Below, piece after piece: positions 55,574 to 64,000 of a DNA stretch of 64,000 nt. Source of the DNA: Acanthosepion pharaonis. Lineage: Eukaryota; Mollusca; Cephalopoda; Sepiida; Sepiidae. A program made the position numbers and the translations under genes. The stretch lies in contig CAHIKZ030000253.1 of the NCBI GenBank assembly GCA_903632075.3, forward strand, positions 1,552,001-1,616,000, written 5' to 3'. Each line of letters begins with the position of its first letter. Position 1 is the first letter of the stretch. Below the pieces are notes generated by a model that saw only the letters and a list, made by a program, of their open reading frames with translations, searched no databases and had not been told where the DNA came from.

Positions 55574-57235
55574 TTACGACTATTATTAGGTTTATTGCTA
55601 TATACCTCTATTTTTTATAGTAAGCATTCATGTTGACATTTGCCCTTAAGGGGACAAGTAGCCTTCTTGATGCAGTTACATTTAGGGGAATTGATATATT
55701 TTTTATTTTTATCTTTTTAGTTTTGTATTTATTAATCCAATTAACCACATTCGGCATACAACTGTAACTCAACGGTGTTTTTGTTAAAATTATTATGTAA
55801 GTCGTTTGACAGGGAAAAGTTCTTTTTTAATATTCTAAAGAATTCCTTCCCTAGTTTAGTAGCTATGACTAAATTGTATGGTGGCGTCAATCATAAGATT
55901 TTCCTAGCGCTATTTTTCCGCTATTACCTGCATTAGAAGCTTCATCCCAGTTTATATAGACATGCTTGGTTTTATAGCAACTCTCATAATCACATTTGCT
56001 TTGGTTAAAGATGATAACATTAGATGAATTGGTGGATAATCTAAACATAACACCATTGAGGACGTGTTTAAAAACATGTTTAGGGTGACTATGACCTCTA
56101 TCAATGTAACAGGGACGTTGGTTGCTTTTCCTGGATGGGGATACAGTGCTATTGCCCAAAATACGTGTAACGTTTAAATAATCAGTGATATTTAAATTGG
56201 TTAAATTAAATCCAAACTTATTAAACAGCCAAGTTTAAGTTATTCAACAGCAAACACACTACTAATTCACATAACTCAGCCCATCATAGGGTTGTCAAAA
56301 TTACCACTTGCGCCCTTTTTAACCCATAATTTCACATTATGTTACAATAAAGATTTACGGCAATGCATAATAACTTTAATTTTATCTTCCGGTATTGACA
56401 TGTATTCTCTGACAAGGTCTAAAGCTTCTTTAACGGGTCTTTCCGTAATCGACGGATAAAACTCTTTAATATCATATTTTACAAAAGATCATTTAGTAAT
56501 TTTATCTTAATTCTGAAACCACTTAATACAATCATTGTTACGACGCCATTGATTTATATTTAAGTCTATCCTAAGTATGTCACAAATGTCTTGTGAAATG
56601 ACTTTACTAATTTTCCCCATTTGCGTTTTAGTTGGATTGATCAATCTGGACGCCGGGTTACGAAGAAAGTCGTTTTTATAATCTTTTAAAGTTATAAAAA
56701 TTGTTAATATTGAATTTTTCTATTTGAAATTTTCCTCGCTAGTATTCCGGCTTCCTTGTTAAGCTCAGCTGGAGCCTTTTTAGAATATTTTCTTTATGTA
56801 GCATTTTGTTTGTATCTATTAAGATTCATCTTGTATAAGTTATCAGATTTATCCGTTTTAACAAATATTTTGTTGATACCCTTTTAGGTCACCCTTAATA
56901 TTGCTGTTAGATAGTATTATTAATATTTCAATACTTTATAGATTTAATGTGTCCGTACAAATCCAATCTAATTCATTAATATGGGGGTGGGTAGATAGGT
57001 TTTAAATCCATAACATTATTCTTGTATGTCTTGGGAATAATTTTGGGAGTTATTTGTTAGACAAAAATATGCCTTTCATCTCATATTAGGGATACAAGAT
57101 TCTTTTTCAATAAAATAACTTTGCCGGACCCTTTTATTTTTCTTGACTTCTTCTTTTTGTTTTATGCTAATTTATTATTTTACTGCGGCTGTTTTTACCA
57201 ATAAAATGTTGCTGCACGTAACCTCTTTATCCAGT
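55572..57235 (-). pseudogene. Penelope-like element of a second lineage: reverse transcriptase to start of GIY-YIG
   Basis: Minus strand, right to left over several frames: TDKSDNLYKMNLNRYKQ (about 56860), RNPASRLINPTKTQMGKISK (about 56660), RRNNDCIKWFQN (about 56550) and VKYDIKEFYPSIT (motif A, about 56480). VKLWVKKGASGNF (about 56320), RKSNQRPCYIDRGHSHPKHV and RLSTNSSNVIIFNQS (55887-56159) follow. Then come PYNLVIATKLGKEF (about 55870) and KCNCIKKATCPLKGKCQHEC (about 55690), the cysteine motif that precedes GIY-YIG. The segment with the catalytic aspartates is missing between LLNNLN and GFNLTNL. The element stops before YIG at the (TA)n tract. Confidence 0.8.
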
Positions 57236-57238
57236 AGT

Positions 57239-57273
57239 ACCCTGAAGACTCGTTAGGTGAAATTGTGGTAGGT
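57239..57273 (+). ncRNA. hammerhead motif (type B variant) upstream of and opposite to the PLE
   Basis: ACC, core CTGAAGA (57242-57248), short stem II region CTCGTTAGGT, GAAA (57259-57262), TTGTGGTA with G-T wobble pairs as stem III and GTA as triplet, then GGT pairing with ACC. The tail GGTAGGTTCTGGCTC resembles 33122-33140 and runs straight into (TA)n at 57286. Confidence 0.5.
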
Positions 57274-57284
57274 AGGTTCTGGCT

Positions 57285-57285
<1 letters not shown>

Positions 57286-57320
<35 letters not shown>

Positions 57321-57378
57321 TCTGTTCTTAGATCAAGGAAATTTTGAATCAACATGCAAACTTTCTAGTAACCCACTC

Positions 57379-57442
<64 letters not shown>
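57286..57442. repeat. two (TA)n microsatellites with a shared spacer
   Basis: TA runs at 57286-57317 and 57380-57442. The spacer is partly the reverse complement of 55475-55515. Confidence 0.95.
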
Positions 57443-57444
<2 letters not shown>

Positions 57445-58230
57445 AATAGATCCCACAAACATTTCTTGCAAATTACTTTCGCCAAAGTAAACGGGAGATT
57501 CCGTATACAAATCAATGAAATTGTTCAATTGCGACAAGCCGTTCTTATCAAAACAAAATGATACCACGAAAAAATATTTGAGCTGCAAAATTTATTATTC
57601 GTCTCACGTTTGGAATTCTTTTTCTATACTGATTGAATAAATTAATTCAAACAAGACATGAGTCCCATTGGTTATCATCGAAAGTTATCGCTTGTACGGA
57701 GCACCAATCTGTATGCACTGCAGGTATGGCAGACATCCAACAGGACTTAACGGATGACGTCGGTGATATAGACCTCCACCCCAGCTTGGTGCTTACTAAT
57801 ATGTACGAAATTAATGAAATTTATGACAGGAATATTCAATTTTTCTAAAAGGCAATCTCTTACCATCTCTGGAAATTAAAAGTCGAAATACTTGTTTTTG
57901 AATCAAGCATCAATGGTGAAATTATAGTACGGTTTTACGTTCATTGTATATCTTGTATTGCTGATTAAATGAAACTTACTATTAGTTAATAAGTTATTAT
58001 TATTGATCTGTCGATCCAGGCCAGTCGATGGGAAATCAAGATTAACCACTCAGGGAATGCAATTTCATGTACAGTTTAAAAATTTAGATTTGATCATCTG
58101 CAAGGAGTTGGGTTCTCTTAGTGAGGTTGTTTAAGGTAGAGATTGCGTTCAATCAGATTTCTATGGGGAAAAAAACGGAAGCACATTTCAGTCTCAATGA
58201 GAGTTCATCTGCTCTTCTCAATATTTTTTA
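57443..58230. other. nothing recognised
   Basis: Plus frame 57633-57848 (HQSVCTAGMADIQQDLTDD) has balanced composition but no known domain. Confidence 0.35.
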
Positions 58231-58373
58231 ATATAGACAAAAACAATTTACTCACTACAAAGAGGCAACCTCGTTTCGGTGCATTTAATTGCACTTCACC
58301 AGTCGAAGTGCAGTCAAATGCACCGAAACAAAATTGCATCTTTGTAGTGAGTAAATTGTTTTTTTGTCTATAT
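58231..58373. repeat. 143-bp near-palindrome with a hammerhead-like motif in each arm (type D)
   Basis: Arms of about 68 bp, roughly 90 per cent matching by eye, meet near 58302. On the minus strand the left arm reads CTGGTGA (core with A6 as G), a bulged A, stem II GTGCA/TGCAC and GAAA. On the plus strand the right arm reads CAGTCGA, the same stem II and GAAA. Both arms end in TAGTGAGTAAATTG and GTCTATAT. Head-to-head terminal repeats of a PLE would give this structure; a foldback element is the alternative. Confidence 0.8.
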
Positions 58374-58483
58374 GAAAAAATCATAATAAAAAAAATTATG
58401 GCTCTACTATCAGTATTGAGCCTCTTTTTGAATTAATTTTGTGAACGTTAGATTTTATATATTACTTTCGTTCTCGTTACAGT

Positions 58484-58486
<3 letters not shown>

Positions 58487-58560
<74 letters not shown>
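58487..58560. repeat. (TA)n microsatellite
   Basis: About 37 TA units, 110 bp from the near-palindrome; TATCAGTATTGAGCC lies between. Confidence 0.97.
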
Positions 58561-58562
<2 letters not shown>

Positions 58563-59164
58563 TTCGCATATTTTGGAAATGCATTAGTATTGAATTTTAA
58601 TACTTTCTTATCTTTTCACTTATTCTAGCCTCTTTATAGAACCCTTGCACACTGTTCAATACGTGCTAATAATTCAGGCTACAACACTTACCTTTATATA
58701 CCATATTATTTTATGTTTGTTCTATATACCCCGCCTTTTGTAGATACGCATGGTTGCGCTGCTTCTATTTATCACATCATTGACTATCTCCCGTCTACTT
58801 TCGTATTCATTGCTTGTTCTATCTATCTTGGACTTTATGCAATATCAACAAAATCATTCTTTTTTTTTAATTTTTCACTGTTCTGCTTAAGGATATATTT
58901 TCGATGCATTTGTTCTTTCGATCATGTTTTTGTCGTGAGTTTTACTTTCCACTAAATTGTTGTTGTTCTGAGTTTTTTTCTTTCTTTTCTTTTTCTTAGT
59001 TTTCTTTCTTTTACGTCATTCAATTCAACTCAATCCGCTTGTAATACTTCAAGATATTTGAAGCTCTCCTTCTTATTCAACAACATGAGGATTTCAGTGT
59101 TGGGTAGTTAAGTTTACTGCTTTTATTTTTATAGATTCATAAGTAATCTACAGGAAAGTAGTCA
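58561..59164. other. T-rich DNA, nothing recognised
   Basis: Frames up to 80 codons are T-rich and not convincing. Confidence 0.4.
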
Positions 59165-59640
59165 CGTGGTTCCACAAAGTGGCAGTTCTTTGGAAGGAAA
59201 GCTGTTTGTGTCGAACCTCTTTCTTTTATTTGGAACACGGAGAATGAGTCGACTTCTTAATAACATAATGGAGTGTATTTTAGTTCTAAAGGTCTTAACT
59301 GGTGGAAAATATTACGCTTATCTGAAAACGTTCCATGTAAAGATATATCAGCTACAGGCTTGCAACATTTTGTGAAAGAACTGGTCGAGTATAAATGAGG
59401 TTCTTCTCTTACAAGAGTGCGTAAAAGACTTTAAAATCCATCAAGACTAGGAATTGAGGCTTCAGCACCTCAAAACCAGATATGAAAGCAATACTCCAGT
59501 TCTGGCCTAATCTGACTCTTATAAAGATAAAACATGACAGAATGAGTCAGATATTACTTGGTGATATAGAATGAGCTGACCATTTTCTCAGTCTCTTTAA
59601 GAATGGATTCTTCATTAGTAATGTCTGAAATCTAATTTCG
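59165..59640 (-). pseudogene. Jockey/CR1-like LINE C-terminal fragment, strongly decayed
   Basis: On the minus strand FIRVRLGQNWSIAFISGFEV parallels the YKSQIRP.LEYC.HIW segment of the copies at 47640 and 52255, and the region near 59190 gives KELPLCGTT for the TA.LWN..P end. Many shifts; assignment rests on order and spacing. Confidence 0.45.
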
Positions 59641-60514
59641 TTAGCTTGAATTTTATCTTCGGTTTCGGTATTTTAAATTTAATTTTTCTTCGCATGAGTT
59701 TATTTCATTTGTTCTGTGACATTCTTCTATTCTTTTCAAATATTCTTTTTGCAACCATGTCGATGTTATATCAACTGGGATTCCTTTAGTTCGTATTTTG
59801 ATATATGTTTTCTTATCATTTTTTTGTTTTATCCTTTATGTTGTTTTTTTTCTCATTTCGCAATATGTTCTTTCCCAGTGAATCCTTTATTCATTTCTTT
59901 TCATGTTCACTACGTTTAAATCATGTCTCATGTGCAACACTCTCTTTGCCTACTCATCAATTTCCTTCTTACGAAATTGTAGCTTTTCCTTCTTTCCACT
60001 TTAAGAAGAACCCAGGATATTTCAGCCATGTTATTATTATCATATTTCTGAAAATGGCTTTTTACTGAACTTCTTTCTTTTTCAGATATATTTCTTCCCG
60101 ATGTTTTTAATTTATTTTGCTTCGCTGAATCTAGTTTTACTATTGTTCAATACATGCAATTCTCTTTTCTATTCGTTGTTATTGTGATTTCTTATTTCAC
60201 AGTTCAATTCTTTCTCTTGGATTAAATTCCTTTTTCTAACCATATCATTCATATTTGCTTTTGTTTCTTTTAATAGGTCCCTTCATTTTGCAATATATTA
60301 TAATCATTTAATTGGTAAATTGCATGAAATATTCCACGGACAATATTGAGTCCTAAGGACATATTTTTAAATTTCACGAAGTCTTTAGTCAATTTCAAAA
60401 CATCATTAAAAAAAATTAAGAAGAGGTTAGAACTAATTGTTTAATTCTACCTCAATTTCTGAGATGAGCTATTGTAGCATCTGTCTATATATCTGAGATG
60501 AGGTATTATGTACA
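59641..60514. other. T-rich DNA, nothing recognised
   Basis: Plus frames of 67 and 87 codons are rich in Phe, Ser and Tyr and reflect composition. Confidence 0.4.
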
Positions 60515-60564
60515 CTATTTACATTGCTCGGACTATCATCCTCATCTTTGTTGCCATATTTATC

Positions 60565-60606
60565 ACAACGTTTCGGCCGTTGTACGCTGTGGCCTTCTTC
60601 AGGTGG
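60565..60606 (-). ncRNA. hammerhead motif (type C), left terminal repeat
   Basis: Minus strand: CAC, core CUGAAGA (60596-60602), bulged A, 4-bp stem II GGCC/GGCC (60591-60594 with 60575-60578) and GAAA (60571-60574). Then ACGUU and GUG pair with CAC. Stem III would be only AC/GU with no loop, so activity would probably need a dimer. The core is intact. Confidence 0.62.
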
Positions 60607-60640
60607 TTGGAATGTTGAACTGAACCCTTTATTTCGCTCA

Positions 60641-62345
60641 CTGGGGTAGACTGTTCTAGTTCCACGCCCAAGTCAAACATCACGAAACTGGAGAGGCTGG
60701 GAATCGGGTCTCTACAGAGGAACGAAAACATAATCATACTACCAGCTGACAAAGGCAATGCTACTGTAGTGATGGACAAATCAGATTATATAGGAAATCT
60801 GGAAGACCACATTAGCAATGGTAGCTACAGCAAAGTAAAAAAAGGAACCTACAATGAAAACGGAACGCAAACTGCCACAGATACTAATCAAGAACAGGGA
60901 TCACTTCGCACCTAAGATGTATAGGCAGTTGTCGCAGCGTTACACCAAGCTACCTCACATATACGGTCTCCCAAAATTGGTCTTCCGCTAAGGCTGATTG
61001 TTAGTTGCCAAGACTCTGTGTGCCACCCTTTGAGTCGCTTCCTTGTAGATATAATTGAACCATTGATCGGAAAGCCACCTTCATGTCCGAAACTCCGCCC
61101 ACTTGGTGGAAATAATCAAAGATGCCTCCATCCTATCCAACCAGATGATGAGCTTGGACGTGGTGATTTTGTTCAGCAAGGTGCCCACAGAGGTGGCACT
61201 CTCAGTAGTGAGACAGATTGGCCTCTGACTCAACCCTAGAAGATAATCTGATGGAGATATTGACTTTATGTACACAAACAGCACACTTCAGATTGGGATA
61301 ACACATATATCGACAAGATGAGGGCTTAGCAATGGGCTCGCCATTATTACCAGCAATGGCGAATATATACATGGAAAACTTTGAAGAAATGGCATTAGAA
61401 TTTATATCTCTAAGGCCAACACTATGATTAAGATACATATGACACCTCCATACTCTGGATACACCAAGAAAATGTCCAGGTTCTACTGAACCATGTGAAC
61501 TCAATAAGACCTTCGATAGAGTTCGCGATTGAAAAAGAGAGTAACAACACACTCCCATTCCTGGATGTTCTAATATCTCGAACAGAGCATGGGTTCAAGA
61601 CATCTGTATACCGCAAACCAACATTCACTAGACAGTACCTCAATTTCAACTTCTACCATCCATACAGAATAAAGAAAGGGATCATCCGCTGCTTACAACA
61701 CCGAACAAAGGTCATAAGTGGCGACCCAGAGACATTGGATAAGGAATTGGTCAGTATAAGCAGTACCCTACAACGTAACAACTACCCTGAGTCCATGGCA
61801 GCAGCCCCAATAAACTGGGATAGGCGGGTAGAAGAGGACAACGACACGTAGAAAACAGTATGGCTGTCTTATATGAAGGGCTTTTCAGAGAAAATACAAA
61901 GGATCTGCAGTCTATATAACATCAGGACAACCTTCAAAGGCTGGACGACACTCGCACACACCTCTCTCGAGTAAGACCCCCCATAGATGAGAACATGACT
62001 AAAGACTGTGTGTACACCATCCCGTGCAGCTGCACGGAAAGAATTAGAAAGGGGAGAGCGGCCGCCCCCTTAAGGTAAGGCTTCAAGAAAACTAGAAAGC
62101 TGTAACACAAGGGGAAGTGGAAAAATCAGGTGTGACTGACCACATATGGAGAGAAAAGGGAGATCACCACCCTCTGTGGGATCAGGTTGAGATCATAGAC
62201 ATAGGACATCATTGGAAAATTCGTAAACTTAAGGAATCAGCACATATGCCAGGCCACAATCATCTCCCGAGCCGACCAAGTACAGAAATGAACACAATAT
62301 GGGAACCAGTAATAAGGAATGTCAGAGAAAAACAATACTAATAAC
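60641..62345 (+). pseudogene. PLE reverse transcriptase and GIY-YIG endonuclease, broken in several places
   Basis: In order: ENIIILPADKGNATVVMDKS (about 60725, N-terminal PLE block), YTKLPHIYGLPK (about 60940), SNQMMSLDVVILFSKVPTEV (RT motif A, about 61118) and DEGLAMGSPLLPAMANIYME (motif B, about 61317). The catalytic box is ruined (YI then a stop, about 61435). NNTLPFLDVLISR and FKTSVYRKPTF follow (61545-61630). After a stop at 61851 come KGFSEKIQRICSLY, CVYTIPCSC (about 62010) and a GIY-YIG remnant. SGVTDHIWREKGDHHPLWDQ and SRPSTEMNTIWEP follow, to 62341. At least five frame breaks. It resembles arthropod-type PLEs more than the other PLE relics here. Confidence 0.85.
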
Positions 62346-62542
62346 GAAAATTGCAATATGAGCTCTGTTAAAAAAACATGCAATAATAACAGCAAAAATT
62401 GCGATATGAGCACTGGTAGAATGATTTCTGAAGACATTAGGTTTATAATTCCCAGAAATTCACGCATAGATATCCTCAAGCACAGCGGATAAAGGCGTTA
62501 GTTAGATCCTGTGAGATGACCCAAAGAGTGTGAGTTCAATAC

Positions 62543-62580
62543 CTGGTTAAGGCGGTGGAGTACAACAGCCGAAACATTGT
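62543..62580 (+). ncRNA. decayed hammerhead motif (type C), right terminal repeat
   Basis: CTGGTTA replaces CTGAAGA (62543-62549); stem II GGC/GCC and GAAA (62571-62574) remain. Same position as the left copy but inverted. Confidence 0.5.
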
Positions 62581-62637
62581 GATAAATATGGCAACAAAGT
62601 TGAGGATGATAGTCCGAACAATGTAAATAGCTATTAT

Positions 62638-62925
62638 TATTTACATTGTTCGGACTGTTGTCCTCATCTTTGTTGCCATATTCACGACGTTTTGCCCGCT
62701 GTACACCCCGGCCTTCTTCAGGTGATTAGAATTTCGAACTGAACCGTTTATTTCGTCCACCGGGGTAGATTGTACTAGTTCAACGTACTCTGCATCTTTC
62801 GGATGTCTCAATATATGTTATCTCCCCTTTTAACTGAACTCGTTTTTTTTGTTCATCTCAGCTGTAGCCAGGTATTGAGATCGCAACTTTTTGCATCAAG
62901 TCACTGGACTCTTGTTGCGTATTAA
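62638..62925 (-). mobile_element. further type C terminal repeat, head-to-head with the previous one
   Basis: TTTACATTGTTCGGACTGTTGTCC mirrors the preceding repeat around a centre near 62632. Its minus-strand hammerhead keeps CTGAAGA (62715-62721) and GGCC, but GAAA reads AAAA (62690-62693). It extends right to GCCAGGTATTGAG and TCAAGTCACTGGAC, like the solo repeat at 22060-22340. No coding sequence follows within the window. Confidence 0.75.
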
Positions 62926-63879
62926 TGTTATTATTAAAGTTATTTTAATGATATTAATAGTTTTATTAATGATATTAATGTTATGTTTTTTTTATGTTTT
63001 CGCCTGCAAATAATTTTGTTTTTATGTTCCAAACCGCAGTTAAGGAATTACCAGCAATTAGTCATAAAATTGGATGACAATGATTAAACAAGAAAAAGCA
63101 CAATGTGTGTCTTGGTTTATCAGAACAAAGCCAGATATTCAAACACGAGAAGATTACACAACTAACTATGAAAAAAGAAGCCTCGGGACATCAGTCGATT
63201 CTAATGAATTTGTAGACACTCTATATAAATATTATTGGCTTTAGTTTCTTTACTGCTAAAAAAAAACGATTAACTCTTTGCACGTTTAATAAGAATAACA
63301 GTTTAAATTGCCAGTATGTGCTTTGGCTTCTAATAACAGTCTAGGATGTTAATTATCAGAAGCATTGTGATCGCCATGTTGAAATATGTCTTCTTTGTTC
63401 TTTATATTACCGCATAAGTATTATTCAGTTAATAATTATTCATGATAATGTTTTTATTCACGATTTTTCTTTTCGTTTCTCTTATTTTGTATAGTGTTAT
63501 TTTAGATAGAAACATTATACTTGCAAGCTTATGAATCTTATTCAACAATAGTAAAATCAAATCTTTCATTGTTAAGATTATTTTTTTGTTTTTGTTACTA
63601 TAATTTAATATTTTTAAATCTTAATTCACTTGAAATAGAGACATTTTTAAACTCTATTGATTTTAGTGTCAGGTTTTAAGAAAGGTAGTAAATTCCGAAA
63701 TCCATTCTTGGTGATGTCTGCAGTTTTTCTATTCTTTATTGATTTTCACCTTTTCAAAATTGAAACAGATTTATTGAATGAAGTAAACATATTCGCAAAC
63801 TTAGATGATCTGTGAGATCTGTCGAGCCAAACACATGTGTTTGTTTCTAACCTTATCTAATAATAGAAATTACCCGCAT
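62926..63879. other. AT-rich DNA, nothing recognised
   Basis: ATTAATGTTATTATTAA words repeat at 62920-62985. No ORF. Confidence 0.45.
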
Positions 63880-63904
63880 ACATATATATATATATATATT
63901 GAAT

Positions 63905-64000
<96 letters not shown>
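63880..64000. repeat. (TA)n and (CA)n microsatellite, runs off the window
   Basis: TA run, CA run at 63906-63920, then TA to the last base. Confidence 0.97.

Larger units (their letters stand above)
60515..62632 (+). mobile_element. Penelope-like element of a third lineage with inverted type C terminal repeats
   Basis: A coding relic (60641-62345) is flanked by inverted copies of one sequence: TTTACATTGCTCGGAC at the left (about 60517) and GTCCGAACAATGTAAAT at the right (about 62613-62630). Each repeat contains a type C hammerhead motif. The right repeat is followed head-to-head by another copy (62638-62925). Partial terminal repeats in direct or inverted position are known for PLEs. Both ends of this unit seem preserved while the gene is dead. 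Confidence 0.78.

Overview
The window is animal nuclear DNA and holds no gene I can assign to the host. It is AT-rich and packed with (TA)n microsatellites and old retroelement debris. Several unrelated Penelope-like elements (PLEs), LINEs of several clades, tRNA-derived SINE-like repeats, one mariner and one Tc1-like transposon occur together. This mixture suggests a mollusc, most likely a cephalopod. That is an inference from repeat content, not from any host marker gene. No rRNA gene, intact tRNA gene, CRISPR array or prokaryotic feature was seen.

Layout. At 0.2-2.7 kb a minus-strand PLE (reverse transcriptase, GIY-YIG domain and a hammerhead-like tail) is split by a plus-strand Tx1/L1-like LINE. 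LINE relics follow at 4.3-6.5 kb. A mariner transposon with near-perfect terminal inverted repeats lies at 7.6-8.8 kb. Fragments of one LINE family lie at 9.6-10.5, 14.1-15.0, 31.6 and 46.5-47.3 kb. At 17.9-18.3 kb and especially 26.1-28.3 kb there are polypurine blocks, the larger a 22-bp minisatellite. At 30.05-31.15 kb sits the best preserved LINE, apparently with a 9-bp target duplication. At 34.2-35.7 kb is a dead Tc1-like element with long inverted repeats. PLE relics occur at 35.8-36.4, 55.6-57.2 and 60.5-62.6 kb. A 2.2-kb sequence without coding capacity occurs twice in direct orientation, at 38.4-40.6 and 49.0-51.3 kb. Jockey/CR1-like LINE fragments lie at 47.6-48.7, 52.3-52.9, 53.4-53.8 and 59.2-59.6 kb.

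The most interesting signal is a dispersed set of hammerhead-ribozyme-like motifs (core CTGANGA, a short stem-loop, GAAA, a short stem III, NUH, then a closing stem I). Some lie beside PLE coding relics, others stand alone. The best can be folded by hand: 37352-37411 (minus), 32875-32955 (minus) and 29904-29958 (minus). At least six touch or lie close to a (TA)n tract; at 54294 the tract begins exactly at the predicted cleavage position. Hammerhead motifs in PLE terminal repeats are known. The number of lineages here, the extended stem I and the microsatellite junctions deserve testing.

All coding remnants carry stops, frameshifts or lost catalytic residues, so no element here is likely to be autonomous.
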